NCBI GenBank assembly: GCA_007026445.1
Contig: VDMD01000002.1
Span: forward strand, 3,348,001 to 3,412,000
Reading direction: 5' to 3'
From: Schizophyllum amplum
Lineage: Eukaryota > Basidiomycota > Agaricomycetes > Agaricales > Schizophyllaceae
DNA length: 64,000 nucleotides
Part shown: one piece after another, positions 34,546 to 45,455 of the stretch
How the letters are laid out: each line of letters begins with the position of its first letter
Position numbering within the stretch: position 1 is the first letter of the stretch
Notes under the pieces: model-generated
Seen by the model: only the letters and a program-made list of their open reading frames with translations
Databases searched by the model: none
Told to the model about the DNA's origin: nothing
Program-made: the position numbers and the translations under genes

Positions 34546-35140
34546 TGGAGAAAGAGACCGGTCGTCATTTATATAATCGTGCCATGATTGGGCCCGGCCG
34601 GCGTCCTGGTCCTTTTGTGTCCATTTATGGTAATCTTCCATTGTTTCAGGCCGATGCCGGCGGTTGCCGATGGCGCCACACTGCCCTGCGCTGTTACCTT
34701 GATGATCTCTATTGTCAGAAGCCTGCGGTGCTGCGGTAGGACCAAGCACGACACAGCTGCTGGTGAGGCTTATGGCAGATTGGTTAGTGATACAGCGATC
34801 AGCCAATAGCAACCACGCTCAGCTTGGTCCTCGTAGGCGCACGAAGTCGTCTTCCTGAAGCGCTCGGCAGTTACGAGCTGTGACCTTCGAGCTTCGCGAA
34901 GCCAATACATGCGCTGCTTCGAAGTCTTGGTCCATCGTCAGTGCTTCTAGCGCTGGTCCTACCCAACATTGAACAATGGAAGGTGTGCACGTGACGTTTG
35001 TCCGGCCAAAAAACCCATATACTGACTCAACAAATTAGCGTTGTGACCATTCAGCTGAGTATATAAGGATGCATGGCGACCCGGAAGCTACATCGCGTCA
35101 TTTCCTTTGCATATCTTTACTACATCGCCACACCGACAGC
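34546..35140 (+). promoter_or_regulatory. Conserved 5' region of cassette B
   Basis: The same module as upstream of copies A, C, D and E: GTCCATTTATGGTAATC near 34619, GGTAGGACCAAGCACGACAC near 34736, CACGCTCAGCTTGGTCCTCG near 34812, palindrome GCTTCGCGAAGC at 34891..34902, TATATAAG at 35060, 81 bp before the ATG. A minus-strand open frame (34812..34480) runs divergently. Confidence 0.72.
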
Positions 35141-36108
35141 ATGCCGGCCACCAAGACGAAGACGAGCATCAGTTCGTAAGTGTCCGCCCCTCTCTTTACT
35201 CAAGCGTCGCTTTATTGACATCCCCCGACAGCAATCGTCATACATCATTGCCCTACGACCGCAACAGTGATGCTGGCTCGAATTGCAAGAGCGCAGGCAA
35301 GGAGTGTACGTGACTCGAGGCTACTGTCCACCGCATCGTCGCTCACTACTTTGTTCTGCCAGCCGCACTCGCGAAGTCAGAGTCCAAGCTCTATATCATA
35401 CGCTCCCGTACCTTGACGGGCCAGGGTACCGTCCAGGAAATTGCAGCCCGGATCCCAACTCTCCGCGGCACGTCCACAGTCGAAGCCAAGGTCGTGCACA
35501 AACCGGGGCAGTCGCCGGAGATCCCAGAAGTCGTAAAAGCCCCTCATGTTCGCACTCTACTGCTCTCCGGAAACAGCAGCCATGTCGGAGGACGAGAGCT
35601 CTTTACGAGATTCATGAACGCCCTGCAACTGCCGAATGCGGAGACGATCGCCATTTTGTGGCCCGGAAGCTCGAGCTCAAAGTCCGAGAAAGCCATCTAC
35701 AACTTTCTCATAAGGGCTGGCAGGCTGGAAAACCTCAAAACGGTCATGCTCTCTCTGCAATGCTGCTACAGACCTGGCCTCAAGGCTTACCTTCGGTCGC
35801 CACAGGCCGGCCATCTCGTCTCGCTTTGCCTGCACACAAATGCCGACGTGGAGGCAGAGATTCTCTGCGTTCTGCCTCATCGCCACTGGCTGGCCAACCT
35901 GGAGGACCTCACCCTGCGGAACGCTAACAACATCGAGCCAATGTTCTTTCTGGAAGCCCTCGAGAAGCGTCATGCGGGTGGCAGGAGCAAGCTTGGCTTC
36001 GTCCGCATCACAGCCGTCAAAGGGCTTTTGAATGAGGTCGTTGAACGTGCACGCGCCATCGGGATTGAGTTTGAATGTTTTAGAAGCGTGTATGTGAAGG
36101 AGGAGTAG
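35141..36108 (+). CDS. LRR-like cassette protein, copy B
   Basis: Three exons: 35141..35175, 35232..35305, 35363..36108; 284 aa. The head is MPATKTKTSISS plus HTSLPYDRNSDAGSN. The exon-3 body has the same leucine-rich pattern as copy A: VRTLLLSGNSSH, ALQLPNAETIAILWPG, LKTVMLSLQCCYRPGLKAYL, HLVSLCLHTNADVEAEILCV, NLEDLTLRNANNIEPMFFLE, VRITAVKGLL. Exon lengths 74 and 746 nt are identical to copy A and much of the protein is identical, so the pair duplicated recently. The reading frame is intact with conserved splice sites in all copies, which argues for a functional protein. Confidence 0.83.
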
Positions 36109-36539
36109 CGTACCAGATATATAGAAAGTAATACTGTACTACTACTACACGCATGCGGACACTGTACTATGGAATATGCGCATATGTCCAAGGATTATTC
36201 ATCGCAGCTCGACTCTTCTGGCAGCAAGCCAGCATGCAGTGCATTACTATCGAATTCGATGTTGGTCATACAATACAATCGTTGTATCGACCCGCGAGGA
36301 AACGGGCCTAGGTTACGAGTGGGGAGAGGTAACAGTTCGACGTCAACTACATATATAAAGGCGCAAGTACGCGCACGACGGCGACCTCCATCGTAGCTGT
36401 AACACATTGTCCGACGTCCATGCAAAACAATGCGATTTCGGTGAGGCGCACGGTGACGGTGCCGCATGCACTCATCCGTAGCAGGAGTGCCGACTCCCAC
36501 TACGCCCCGCTGCTGGCCAGGAAACCAGCGACGGCACGC
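36109..36539. other. Convergent 3' flanks, copy B and RRM gene
   Basis: No ORF with support. ACATATATAAAGGCGC near 36349 is TATA-like but lies between two gene ends and is probably not a promoter. Confidence 0.4.
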
Positions 36540-38333
36540 TCAGCGCGCGTACGGGTGGAAGTTGTGCTGCCCGCGCTGCGGGCGCTGGGGCCCAACACCG
36601 GCCCCTCCGCCCATGTTCCGCGGGCCGCGCGGGACGCCCGCCATGCTGTGCCCTCCTCGACCCGGCACCCCGCCGCGCCCCATACCACCACCCATCCCAC
36701 CCGCGCTCATAGCAGGATTACCCATGCCGGCGCCCATGCCCATGCCGGCACCGCCGCCCATAGCACCCATCCCGGGACCGCCGCCCATGCCACCCATGGC
36801 GCCTCCCATCCCGCCGGCGCCGCCCATCATGCCCATCCCACCACCGGCGACACCGCCGCCCATCATGGGTGATATTTGTGATAGCATGCGTGTGTAAAGC
36901 TGCGCGAGCGCCTGAGGGTCGAATGACTGCTGTTGCGTTTGTTGCGGAGCACCCGCGAAGGGTGCCGGCATGCCACCATTGGCACCGGTAGCATAACTGG
37001 CACCACGACCGTACACGCCGCCAGTGCCCTCCTCCTGCATCTGCTCACGCTGATGCCGCGGCTGAGCAAGCTTGACATCGATCTGCGGGACATTTCATCA
37101 GCAAGCTCGCAGTGCACTTCGAGATCAATGCACTCACCAGCTTGCCGTCTATCGCCAGGTTGCCGAATCCAAGGAAAGGCTGCACATCCGTATCCTCAAA
37201 GGAGATGAAGCCAAAGCCCTTGCTGCGGCCAGTCTCGCGGTCGAGCATGACCGTCGAGTCGATCACCTTGCCGAACTGCGAGAAGAAGGCGCGCATACTC
37301 TCGGACGTGACGCTCCCCGGGAGACCACCGATGAACAGCTTTGTCGCACGTTGATGCTCCTGTCGCGGAATAGCACGCTTCGGGTCAATCTAAGGATATA
37401 CGTCGCATTAGACAGCCTGCACGCATGCAGCAAGTACTCGACGCTTACAATCTTGCCGTCTAATGTGTGCTCCTTGACCATGACGGCGTTGACGCTTGCG
37501 GGGTCGTCAAACGTCAGGAAGGCGAAGCAGCGCGACCGGCCGGCCGCGTCGCGCATTATGGTGCACGCATCGACCTTGCCAAACTGCTCAAAGTAGGCGC
37601 GCAGGGTGTCTGGCCGACCGTTAGCACTACTGTCGTACGCAACGAAATACGGGGCGGTTTACCGTCCGTGGTGTCCCAGTTCAGACCGCCGATAAACATT
37701 TTCCTAAGGAGAGAGAGAGGTGGAGCGCAGTCGCGGACATACGACACGGACAGGGCGGGCGCGGGCGCAGGAGGGGGAGAGCAAAGCATCGCATTAGTAC
37801 GCGTAGGCTAGAACAGAGGGACGCTACTGTGAAGCGGGTGTGGTTAGGCTAGCCTAGAGCGTACACGACTGGACTACGCGAGTCAACTCTATTTTGAATC
37901 GTGTGCCGCCTCTGAAGTTGCCGCCCCACCAGAATCACAGCGCTGTCGAGGGTCAGCAAGGGATGTTACTCACCCTTCGTCTTTCATTTCCGAAGGCCGC
38001 ACACTCCGCTCGGGTACAGAAAGCTGCTGGTACACATTATCTGTCCGTGCGGGCTTGTCCCTATACTGGTCCGTGGACTCTTCGTATGTTTGAATTTGCT
38101 GCGTCGGAGGTGCATAAGTTGAAGATGGTGGATTGACAGTAGAAGGGGATGTGGAAGGTTTTGCAGGTGTGTCTTCGGCTGCTGAAGTATCCGCCGGCTT
38201 TGCGTCAGCCGCCGTCTCGTCTTGCACGTCGCCTTCGTCGTTGCCATAAAGGTCTGGAAACATTGAGTATACGGACAAGTAGCTCTGTGAGTCACGCACC
38301 ACCATACAGGTCAGCGTCAGCAAGGTCAGCCAT
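36540..38333 (-). CDS. Two-RRM RNA-binding protein (Hrp1/Musashi/DAZAP1 type)
   Basis: Six exons: 38333..38300, 38253..37974, 37703..37663, 37609..37449, 37389..37138, 37082..36540; 436 aa. The N-terminus MADLADADLYGDLYG is acidic and disordered and leads to VPERSVRPSEMKDEG. RRM1 (~107-180) has RNP2 KMFIGGLNW and RNP1 SRCFAFLTF. The linker IDPKRAIPRQEHQRA is followed by RRM2 (~189-262) with KLFIGGLPG and SKGFGFISF. The C-terminus is a Met/Gly/Pro low-complexity tail. Yeast Hrp1 binds UA-rich RNA in cleavage factor IB, in 3'-end formation and mRNA export; Musashi/DAZAP1 regulate translation. The 270-nt second intron contains a short open frame with an alternative ATG at 37789. I rejected it because the exon at 37974-38253 supplies the family's conserved SERSVRPSEMKDEG-type lead-in, exactly in phase. 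Confidence 0.9.
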
Positions 38334-38680
38334 CTTGGAAGAAGAAAGGAGGTGATGATAGTTAGAGACAGAAGAACAATGGGACACGAAGGCGGATGAC
38401 ATTTTCGATTTGCCACGTGCCTATTGCTTTCGTAATCTTCCCGCGATCTCCTGACCGACGTGCAATCTCAACTTCCTGTACAGCATGCTCCTAAGTAGCA
38501 CCACAGCAGTGGTACTTGCCAACTCCATGAGTTCCTTATTCTATATGTACAACAGTCCTAGCGATACATGTATGCGTGCAATCATGAGAATGAGAATACA
38601 TAAAGGTCGTGCAAGAAAGTCCGCCGAAGTTCGATACCTTCCCTCTTTCTCACTACCCCAAGCTGCCCAAAGCCGCCCGT

Positions 38681-41240
38681 TCATCGCTTCTCCTCAAAGC
38701 CATTCGGGTCCCCGCTCACCGCCTCCGAGGTGATATGCACACCCCCCGTAACCCCCTTCTTCAACTCATCCGACGCCGACCGGCTACGCCTCTCGCGCTC
38801 CCGCCCCCGCCACTCGTCTCCCTTGACCGCCTCCTTTGTCGTGAATCCAGCGTGTCCATTCTGAGCGACGTGCCCATTCTGACCGGCGTGCCTATTCTCA
38901 CCGGCGTGCCCATTCTGACCGGCGTGTCCCTGCAGACCTGCAGTCGCACTCTGGTTTCGCATCGTCCCCTCTCCCCCGCGCCTCGCAGCCGGCTCTCCCT
39001 GCAGGACCCTCGGACTCCTTTGCGCCTTGCGCCTTGCCGCCGCACGTCCCCCATAACTCTTCAAGCTATGCACGATGAGCGCAAAGTACACCATGCCGAG
39101 TCCAAAGACCGCCGTAATGATAATCCGCGGGGCGAGCGCGATGTGTACCGGAAGCGGGTCGCGTTCTTCAGGGTCGTCGACAGCACCCGTGCGCCACACG
39201 AACGAGAGGATGGTAGTGATGAACATGACCATGGACCTGGAAGGGAGAGTAAGACGAATAGATCGTGAAGGACGCAGATGACACCCACCACGACAGCCAC
39301 ACTGCCGGCATTGCCAACAGAACCCAGACGTTCCATAGGATAGCCGTGTTCGTCTTCTGCGCCTCCTACGAAGATCAGTCAGCAGCTATGACAAAGTCGC
39401 ACAATGTCGTCGACGTACCTCTGCCCATCTCGACGCCCTATACATGCTTCGCATCGTCCCAAATCTGACGATATATATGCACCCGTACGTCAAGCTCATC
39501 AGCGCGCAGATCAACGACAGCAACGCCGCATTCCTCGTAACCGGATCCGTCGCCGCGTCCGGGATTTGAAACATTGTCAGGATCGCACTGAGTGCACGCC
39601 ATATCAGCTTCCCATTGCAACAACACGGGAATACGAGCGACGTACGACAACAACAGCGCCGACACCAAGTTCAACGTTTTCCATTCCCGGATGAGCGAAT
39701 CAATGAAACCCTCCCAGTTGTTCTTGAATCGCGCAAGCGCTGGGGAGACATTCGGTGGCGTCCACGCGTCCGACAGGGGCAGAAGACGCTCAATCCCAGG
39801 AGTCACTGCAGGCGCTTGTCCTGGGGGAGTGCGTAGGTGCGACCGGTCGTCCTCCGCCGCGCTGTTGATCATGCGCTCGATATCCGGTCGAGAGACCTCC
39901 GCATCCTGGAAGATGCGCGCCACGCGCGAGAAGTACAGCGAGGGTAGTCGGAGAAGAAAGTACAGGTAAAGCACTCTCGGTATGGCGTGAAGAAATAGCG
40001 TCCGCGCGCCCCCAGGGAAGGCTTTGAGGTTCGAGGTGGCTGTATGCGCGCAGATCGAGCAGTGCGGTACGTCGTCGCCGTCGTTGATATGCTTGGCCGC
40101 CTCCAGGTCGTCATCCGCACAGCACGGGAAGCACGAGAACGTCGGAAGGTGTAGATGTTCACGAAGAAGGAACGGGTCGATGGGGATGAAGGGCTCTTCC
40201 TCGGTACGGTGCGCGCGGAAATTAGCAGACCACTGCTGGATGACGCTCCGAAGTGGTGATACGCCGCGCGAGTGCGAGCGAGATCGTGGACGGTTCGCGG
40301 GCTCGGAGTGCTGACCTGCTGCATGAGCAGTGAGATACGGGTCGCTGCCGCGTAAACCACGGGTAAGGGCTACATGATCGGTCAGCCTGATGCGCATTGC
40401 ACGCATAGTATCCCACCTGACGCACCCTGCTTGAGACTGTGCACAGTCGGTAGAGATGCTCTATCCGCTTCTGTCGACCTCCTCCGGCGAGGCGATGCCT
40501 GTGACGCGAGAGACCCTTCTGACGCGCTGGCGCGCGGCCTGACGGGTCCTCCTGGCGAAGCCCATGCACCCAAGCTCGGGGTCGCAGGATGTACGTTCTC
40601 CGACATAGAAGAGCTGCCAAAGGAAGGCAGGGAGAAAGACGCGTCGAGGCTGCGGCGAAAGCCCCTGCTCGTGAAGGCCGGGGATTTGAGGCTTGAGAAT
40701 ACGGGGGACTTGACGTTCGAGAACGCGGTGCGATTCGGATTCGGTGAGTTTGCGGGGCTAGGGCCTGGTAAAGCAGAGAGTTTGTCCGAGTATGTGAGCG
40801 GTGAGGTGTTTTCTAGGGAATCTGAAGGCTGAATCAACAAGATGAGCCGAAAACAAGGTCATATATGCGCTTCACCAGCACCAGGACTGCGAGAGGGGAT
40901 CAAAGAAGGGTTCAATTCGTCTGTAGAGTGATTAGCCAAGTCGACATCAATGATGATGGGGAGGCGCACCAGGAGGGAGTAAGAATGGAGTGCCATAACC
41001 AGTCGTCAGATCGGCAGTCGGAAATGGGACTGTTGTAGGTGTTGCTGGATGCTGCTGGGCAGAACCTGGCTCCGCGTCCGATATACGGTCGCTTTCTTCT
41101 GGCAATATGTCTACGTCTCCTTCGCTGGATGCTGGCTTATCGTCGTCGTATCTGGGATGCCTGTCTCCTTCATGGGGAGTATGCCAGGCAGAGGAGGGAG
41201 TGTCGTGGACGGGGTTGACGTCCTGGGCGGAGGCGGTCAT
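38681..41240 (-). CDS. Polytopic membrane protein, uncharacterised fungal family
   Basis: Six exons: 41240..40970, 40821..40426, 40369..39646, 39587..39419, 39365..39289, 39236..38681; 730 aa. Residues 1 to ~270 are disordered and Ser/Pro/Asp-rich. Hydrophobic segments follow: HAIPRVLYLYFLLRLPSLYF, LVSALLLSAILTMF, AALLSLICALMSLTYGCIYI, ILWNVWVLLAMPAVWLSW, VMFITTILSFVW and IIITAVFGLGMVYFALIV, so about five to six membrane spans. The loop MFQIPDAATDPVTRNAALL is what I remember from uncharacterised agaricomycete membrane proteins. A short Cys motif (CFPCC near 40130; CSIC near 40050) lies just before the first span. The C-terminus has six-residue repeats (GHAGQN) from an 18-bp repeat at ~38850-38935. 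Function unknown. The 148-nt first intron contains GCGCATATAT. Confidence 0.85.
38848..38936 (-). repeat. 18-bp coding minisatellite
   Basis: About five tandem 18-bp units encode GHAGQN/GHAGEN/GHVAQN in the cytosolic tail of the membrane protein. Units differ by one or two bases. Confidence 0.75.
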
Positions 41241-41608
41241 GACAAATCAAATTTGCAGCGCATATATCCACTTTGAAGCGCATATATGCGGCTCGTGCGC
41301 CCAGTGATGATGGTATGGGAAGAAGAGGCAGTCGCCTCCGTTAGACTATTGTCCAGAAGTGGAAAAGTGACGCGCTGTGACGGAATTTCACGTGTGAGCA
41401 AAGTCAACCGTCAGATGACCGCGACTTTATCGCGACTCGCCCTAAACGGAAGCATCTACTTCAGTACTTTTGCTGGGTGATACCAAGGGATGTAGCTGCA
41501 ATGAAGGCTTGGTTACATAAGCGCATATCATATCGAAATCTACTGGAAGTGTCCTAGATGCGTGTGGTTACCTGTGGTACATATGACCCGCGACAGTAAT
41601 ATCGATTC
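41241..41608. other. Promoter of the membrane-protein gene and 3' flank of copy C
   Basis: Non-coding. Contains GCGCATATATCC near 41258 and GCGCATATATGCGG at 41279, and a TTTCACGTG box near 41387. No gene recognised. Confidence 0.4.
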
Positions 41609-42594
41609 CTATTCTATGAACCACTCCCGATTCTTCCTAGAAACCCTTCGGTATGCTTGATACTCAATCCCAATGGCATGTGCACGAGCGACGACCTCCG
41701 CTGGAATCCCATCGACAACGGTAATCCTCACGGCGCGAAGCTTGCTATTGCCAGCATTGTGACGGCGCTGAAGGGCGCTGAAGAAGATCACGGGATCCGC
41801 GTTGGTACGGACGGCGTTCCGCAGAACAAGCTTCTCTAGATTGGAGAGAAAGCACGTCTGAGGGATAATGGGCACGAGTTCGTCCTCCAAGAAGGCATTC
41901 GTGTGCAGGAAGAGTGTAGTCAGGTGCTTAGCAGCCGACGATCGAAGGTATTTCTTGAGGGGATCTTTGAAGCGGCACCTCAAGGAGAGGATCACCGTTG
42001 TGAGCTTTCCCGATTCGCCAGCTGTTTCGAGGAATTTGTAGGCGGCGTTCTCGCATGCACCCGTCGATTCCCCAAGACACAAGATGCTGGCTTTCTTCAG
42101 GTCCGGTGCTTGCAGGGCGTCCAAGAGCCTTGTGAGCTCCGATTCATTGGAAGGATCGCCGTCTTTGATGACGAGCTTCACTGACTTCAGGCAAGGCGCC
42201 GACACGATAGAAGGGCCCCCATGCTGCTCCGGCTGCTTGTGTACGATCTCAACATCGATAGAGTAGGGTTTCCCCGTCCGGCGCAGCTTTGAAATACACT
42301 TCAGGACTTCATGAGCGGTTCCGCGTCCTTGCAATCGACCCGACGAATGGATAAGATCGGACTTCGTCGCCGTGATTGTGGCTATCAGGATAGTGAGCAA
42401 CGACAGTAATATGTGGCATGGTGTCACGTACATTGATCCCCCGTGCTCTTGTGGGTCGAACCAGCATCGCTCTCACGATCGTAAGGCGAGAGACGATGGT
42501 TGCTATTTGGCCGTGCGTAAGCAAAGACAGCATCACAGAGCAGCGGGGCCGGCACGCACGAGCTAGGAGTCGTCTTCGTCTTGTCCGGCGGCAT
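41609..42594 (-). CDS. LRR-like cassette protein, copy C
   Basis: Three exons: 42594..42560, 42502..42432, 42381..41609; 292 aa. The head is MPPDKTKTTPSS plus RLSPYDRESDAGSTHKS. The body has the family pattern: GRGTAHEVLKCISKLRRTGK, LLDALQAPDLKKASILCLG, KLTTVILSLRCRF, HLTTLFLHTNAFLEDELVPI, NLEKLVLRNA, RAVRITVVDGIPAEVVARAH. Exon 3 is 773 nt, the same as copy D, and both share GRGTAHE and APDLKKASIL, so C and D form a subgroup distinct from A/B. The C-terminus (SRKNREWFIE) is longer than in A and B. Confidence 0.82.
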
Positions 42595-43125
42595 CTTGAT
42601 ACTGAGTGAAGTGACAAGTCAAGAGGATGAGGAAAAAGTTGGGCGATGCGGGCTTCGAGCCTCCCCCAAATCTTATATATGCATGCAGTTCGTCGCATCA
42701 GAGATGGCCAATTGAAGGCCAAAAAGCGACGCGCGTACTGGCTTCGCGAAGCTCGAGGTCACAGCTTCGTAACCGCCGAGCGCTCCAAGAAGCACTTGCG
42801 GATGACTGCGGGGTGCCTTCGAGGACCAAGCTGAGCGCGCTTTCCATTGGCTGAAAGTCATATTACTCACCAATCTGCCATAGAACTGACCAGCAGCTGT
42901 GTTGTGCTTGGTCCCACCGCAGCAGCGCGGGCTTCTGACAATAGAGACCGTCAAGGTCACAACGCAGGAGGCAGTGTGGTACCAGCGGCAATCGCCGGCA
43001 TCGGCGGGGAACAATGGGCGATTACCGTAAACGGATACAAAAGAACCCGGACGCGCGGCCAGGCCGTGTCACGCACGACATGTATAAATGTCCATCGTCT
43101 TCTCTCCCAAATCCCCATCATCGTC
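42595..43125 (-). promoter_or_regulatory. Conserved 5' region of cassette C
   Basis: TATA-like ATATATAAGA on the minus strand (42680..42671) lies ~80-86 bp before the ATG. Palindrome GCTTCGCGAAGC at 42741..42752, GAGGACCAAGCTGAGCG near 42820, GTGCTTGGTCCCACCGCAGC near 42904. A plus-strand frame 42847..43164 carries the SCVVLGPTAA and TINGY/VNGY-type segments seen divergently at A and B. Confidence 0.7.
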
Positions 43126-45065
43126 GGACACAGCGCCCAACCAACTGCCAAAAATCACGCCTGACGTGAGGCCTTCAAACAAGGATGTGAGGTCTACCGC
43201 CACTGGCGGCGGACTCAGCAACCACACCTTGTTCAGTGGTGATAGGATGATCAGTGGTGCGGCGTCGTGTTGGTAGACGGGTCGCCACTGCGATCGCTGC
43301 CGAAGCTGTCGGGTAGGCAGCCTAGCCAGCGGTCGCGAGACCTGTCTTCGTATGGGCTCATCGTGGGCGTGGCTGGCGCTCAGGCGCTCTCCAGTACCTG
43401 GGACCAGCCTGAGACCAGTCACAGAAGCGGTGAGTGGGCCCGTGTCCATCGCAGGCGAGCGCCTTACGTTGAAGCTGCCCGTCGTCCTCACTCGAGGTCG
43501 TCGTGTAGTGGATGTGTCGCTCTTTCTTGCTGCCCGATCTGCGCGCTGTTAATGCCTTACGCATTCGTGCGGGGGGCGGAGATCGCGTGCAATTCGTGGC
43601 GTCGGCCAACTTCGGCGTGAGCGTCGCAGGTGGTTCCTAGTAGCTGACTGCCCTCGCCGGCGCTCAGCGAGCGGTCCCGCGTCTGCGTCGCCTGCGTCGT
43701 GATTCGTCGACACAGACGACAATCTTTGGAACCCTTTCTGTCCTCCCAGGACTAGTGGATTCCTCCGCTTCTCTCATCGTCGGATGCTCCGCCCAACCAG
43801 CTGCCAAAATTTACGCCTGACGTGAAGCCTTCAAACAGGGCGACCTTGTTCAATGGTGATAGGACGATCAGTGGTGCGGCGTCGTGTTGGTAGATGGGTC
43901 GCCACTGCGATCGCTGCCGAAGCTGTCGGGTAGGCAGCCTAGCCAGCGGTCGCGAGACCTGTCTTTGTATGGGCTCATCGTGGGCGTGGCTGGCGCTCAG
44001 GCGCTCTCCAGTTCCTGGGACCAGCCTGGGACCAGTCACAGAAGCGGTGAGTGGGCCTGTGTCTATCGCATGCGAGCGCCCTACGCTGAGGCTGCGCGTC
44101 GGTCTCACTCGAGGTCGTCGTGTAGTGGACGTGTCGGGCTCTTTCTTTGCTGCCCGATCTGCGCGCTGTCGATGCCTTACGCATTCGTGCGAGGGGCGGA
44201 GATCACGTGCGATTCGTGGCGTCGGCCAACTTCGGCGTGAGCGTCGCAGGTGGTTCCTAGTAGCTGTCTGCCCTCACCGGCGCTCAGCGAGCGGTACCGC
44301 GTCTGCGTCGCCTGCGTCGTGCTTCGTCGACACAGACGACAATCTTTGGAACCCTTTCCTGTCCTTCCAGGACTCGCGGATCTCTCCGCACATCCCATCG
44401 TCGGACACACCATCCAACCAAACTACCAGCTTAGTCCCCAGATGCGTGGCCGTCGACTGTCTGCTGCTTTCGGGCGACGGACATTGCGACCTGTGCTGCG
44501 AATGTCGTTAGGCTGATACAGTGGATTTTTTTCCACTGCTGCTCGGGGTGTTGGTAAGGGGTTGTCATCGCGGTCGTTGCCGAGACTGTCGGATAGGCAG
44601 CTTAGCCAGCGACCGCGAGACCTCTCAGCGTTTGGGCCCATCGTGGGCGTGGCTGGGGCACTGGCGGGGTCGCGAAAGCGCTCCGAGAAACCTGTGGCAC
44701 CGGCGGTCACGAACACGAAGGGCATGGGATACGCGTCCATGGCGGGCATGCGCTCGGCATTGAAGCTGGGCGTCGGCCTCACTCGAGATTGACGTGTGGT
44801 GGAGGTGTCGTGCGCCCTCCCGCTGCCAAGGTTACGTGCTACTGCCCAAGTCGGTTGCGCTCGCGGGCGACGGAGTCGATGGTGCGTAGCCGCGGCGTCG
44901 GCTGGGCTTCGGCGTGATCGTCGTCATCGTGGGCGTGCTCCCGATGCTGTTTAGGCGGCGGATGGGGGTGTGTCCACGGCGGTGCGCTGTGCTCGGTTGA
45001 CAGAGACGACAATCTTTGGAACTCCCTACAGTCCGTTCTCGGGCTTTCTCGGGCTTAGTCTCATA
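43126..45065 (+). repeat. Tandem ~615-bp repeat, three units (cassette C)
   Basis: Unit markers GACGACAATCTTTGGAACCC near 43716 and 44335 and GACGACAATCTTTGGAACTC near 45003 give ~620 and ~670 bp spacing. AAGCTGTCGGGTAGGCAGCC occurs near 43301 and 43920, with a variant near 44583. The first two units are near-identical over hundreds of bases and share TACGCCTGACGTGA at their starts; the third is more diverged. Confidence 0.8.
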
Positions 45066-45455
45066 TAGCACTCTGTAGTGAACTTATTGACTTCCCTGTA
45101 TCATAATATCTATCTTATTCATATGACATGTCAACAGCCGAAGGGAAGCTGCAGACCCAGTAAAGCTCTGCAGAGTCGAAGACTCCAAGTGATGGACCAG
45201 GACAAGATTCAAGAACAATGGAACTCCCCGTCCCGAAAGCCGCACCCCGGGACCCACTGTGCCATTATTTGTCCTTGTTATCAGAGTCTCACTCCCTCTT
45301 CGTCACGGTCTCCTCGCTTTCAAATCAAATTTCTGACTCTTGCCCTGCCTAAGACATCCTGATTCCTGAAACAGAAAAGTGCCCTATTCCCTTGATTCCG
45401 ACTTCCATCATCGTTGTATTTTGCTTGCGCCTCCGTTGTCGACGCCGGTGTCTTT

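Noticed and set aside
37743..37789. Alternative first exon (MLCSPPPAP...) for the RRM gene
   Set aside because: It can be spliced in phase, but the exons at 37974-38333 give the expected MADLYG-type N-terminus and SERSVRPSEMKDEG-type lead-in with better continuity.
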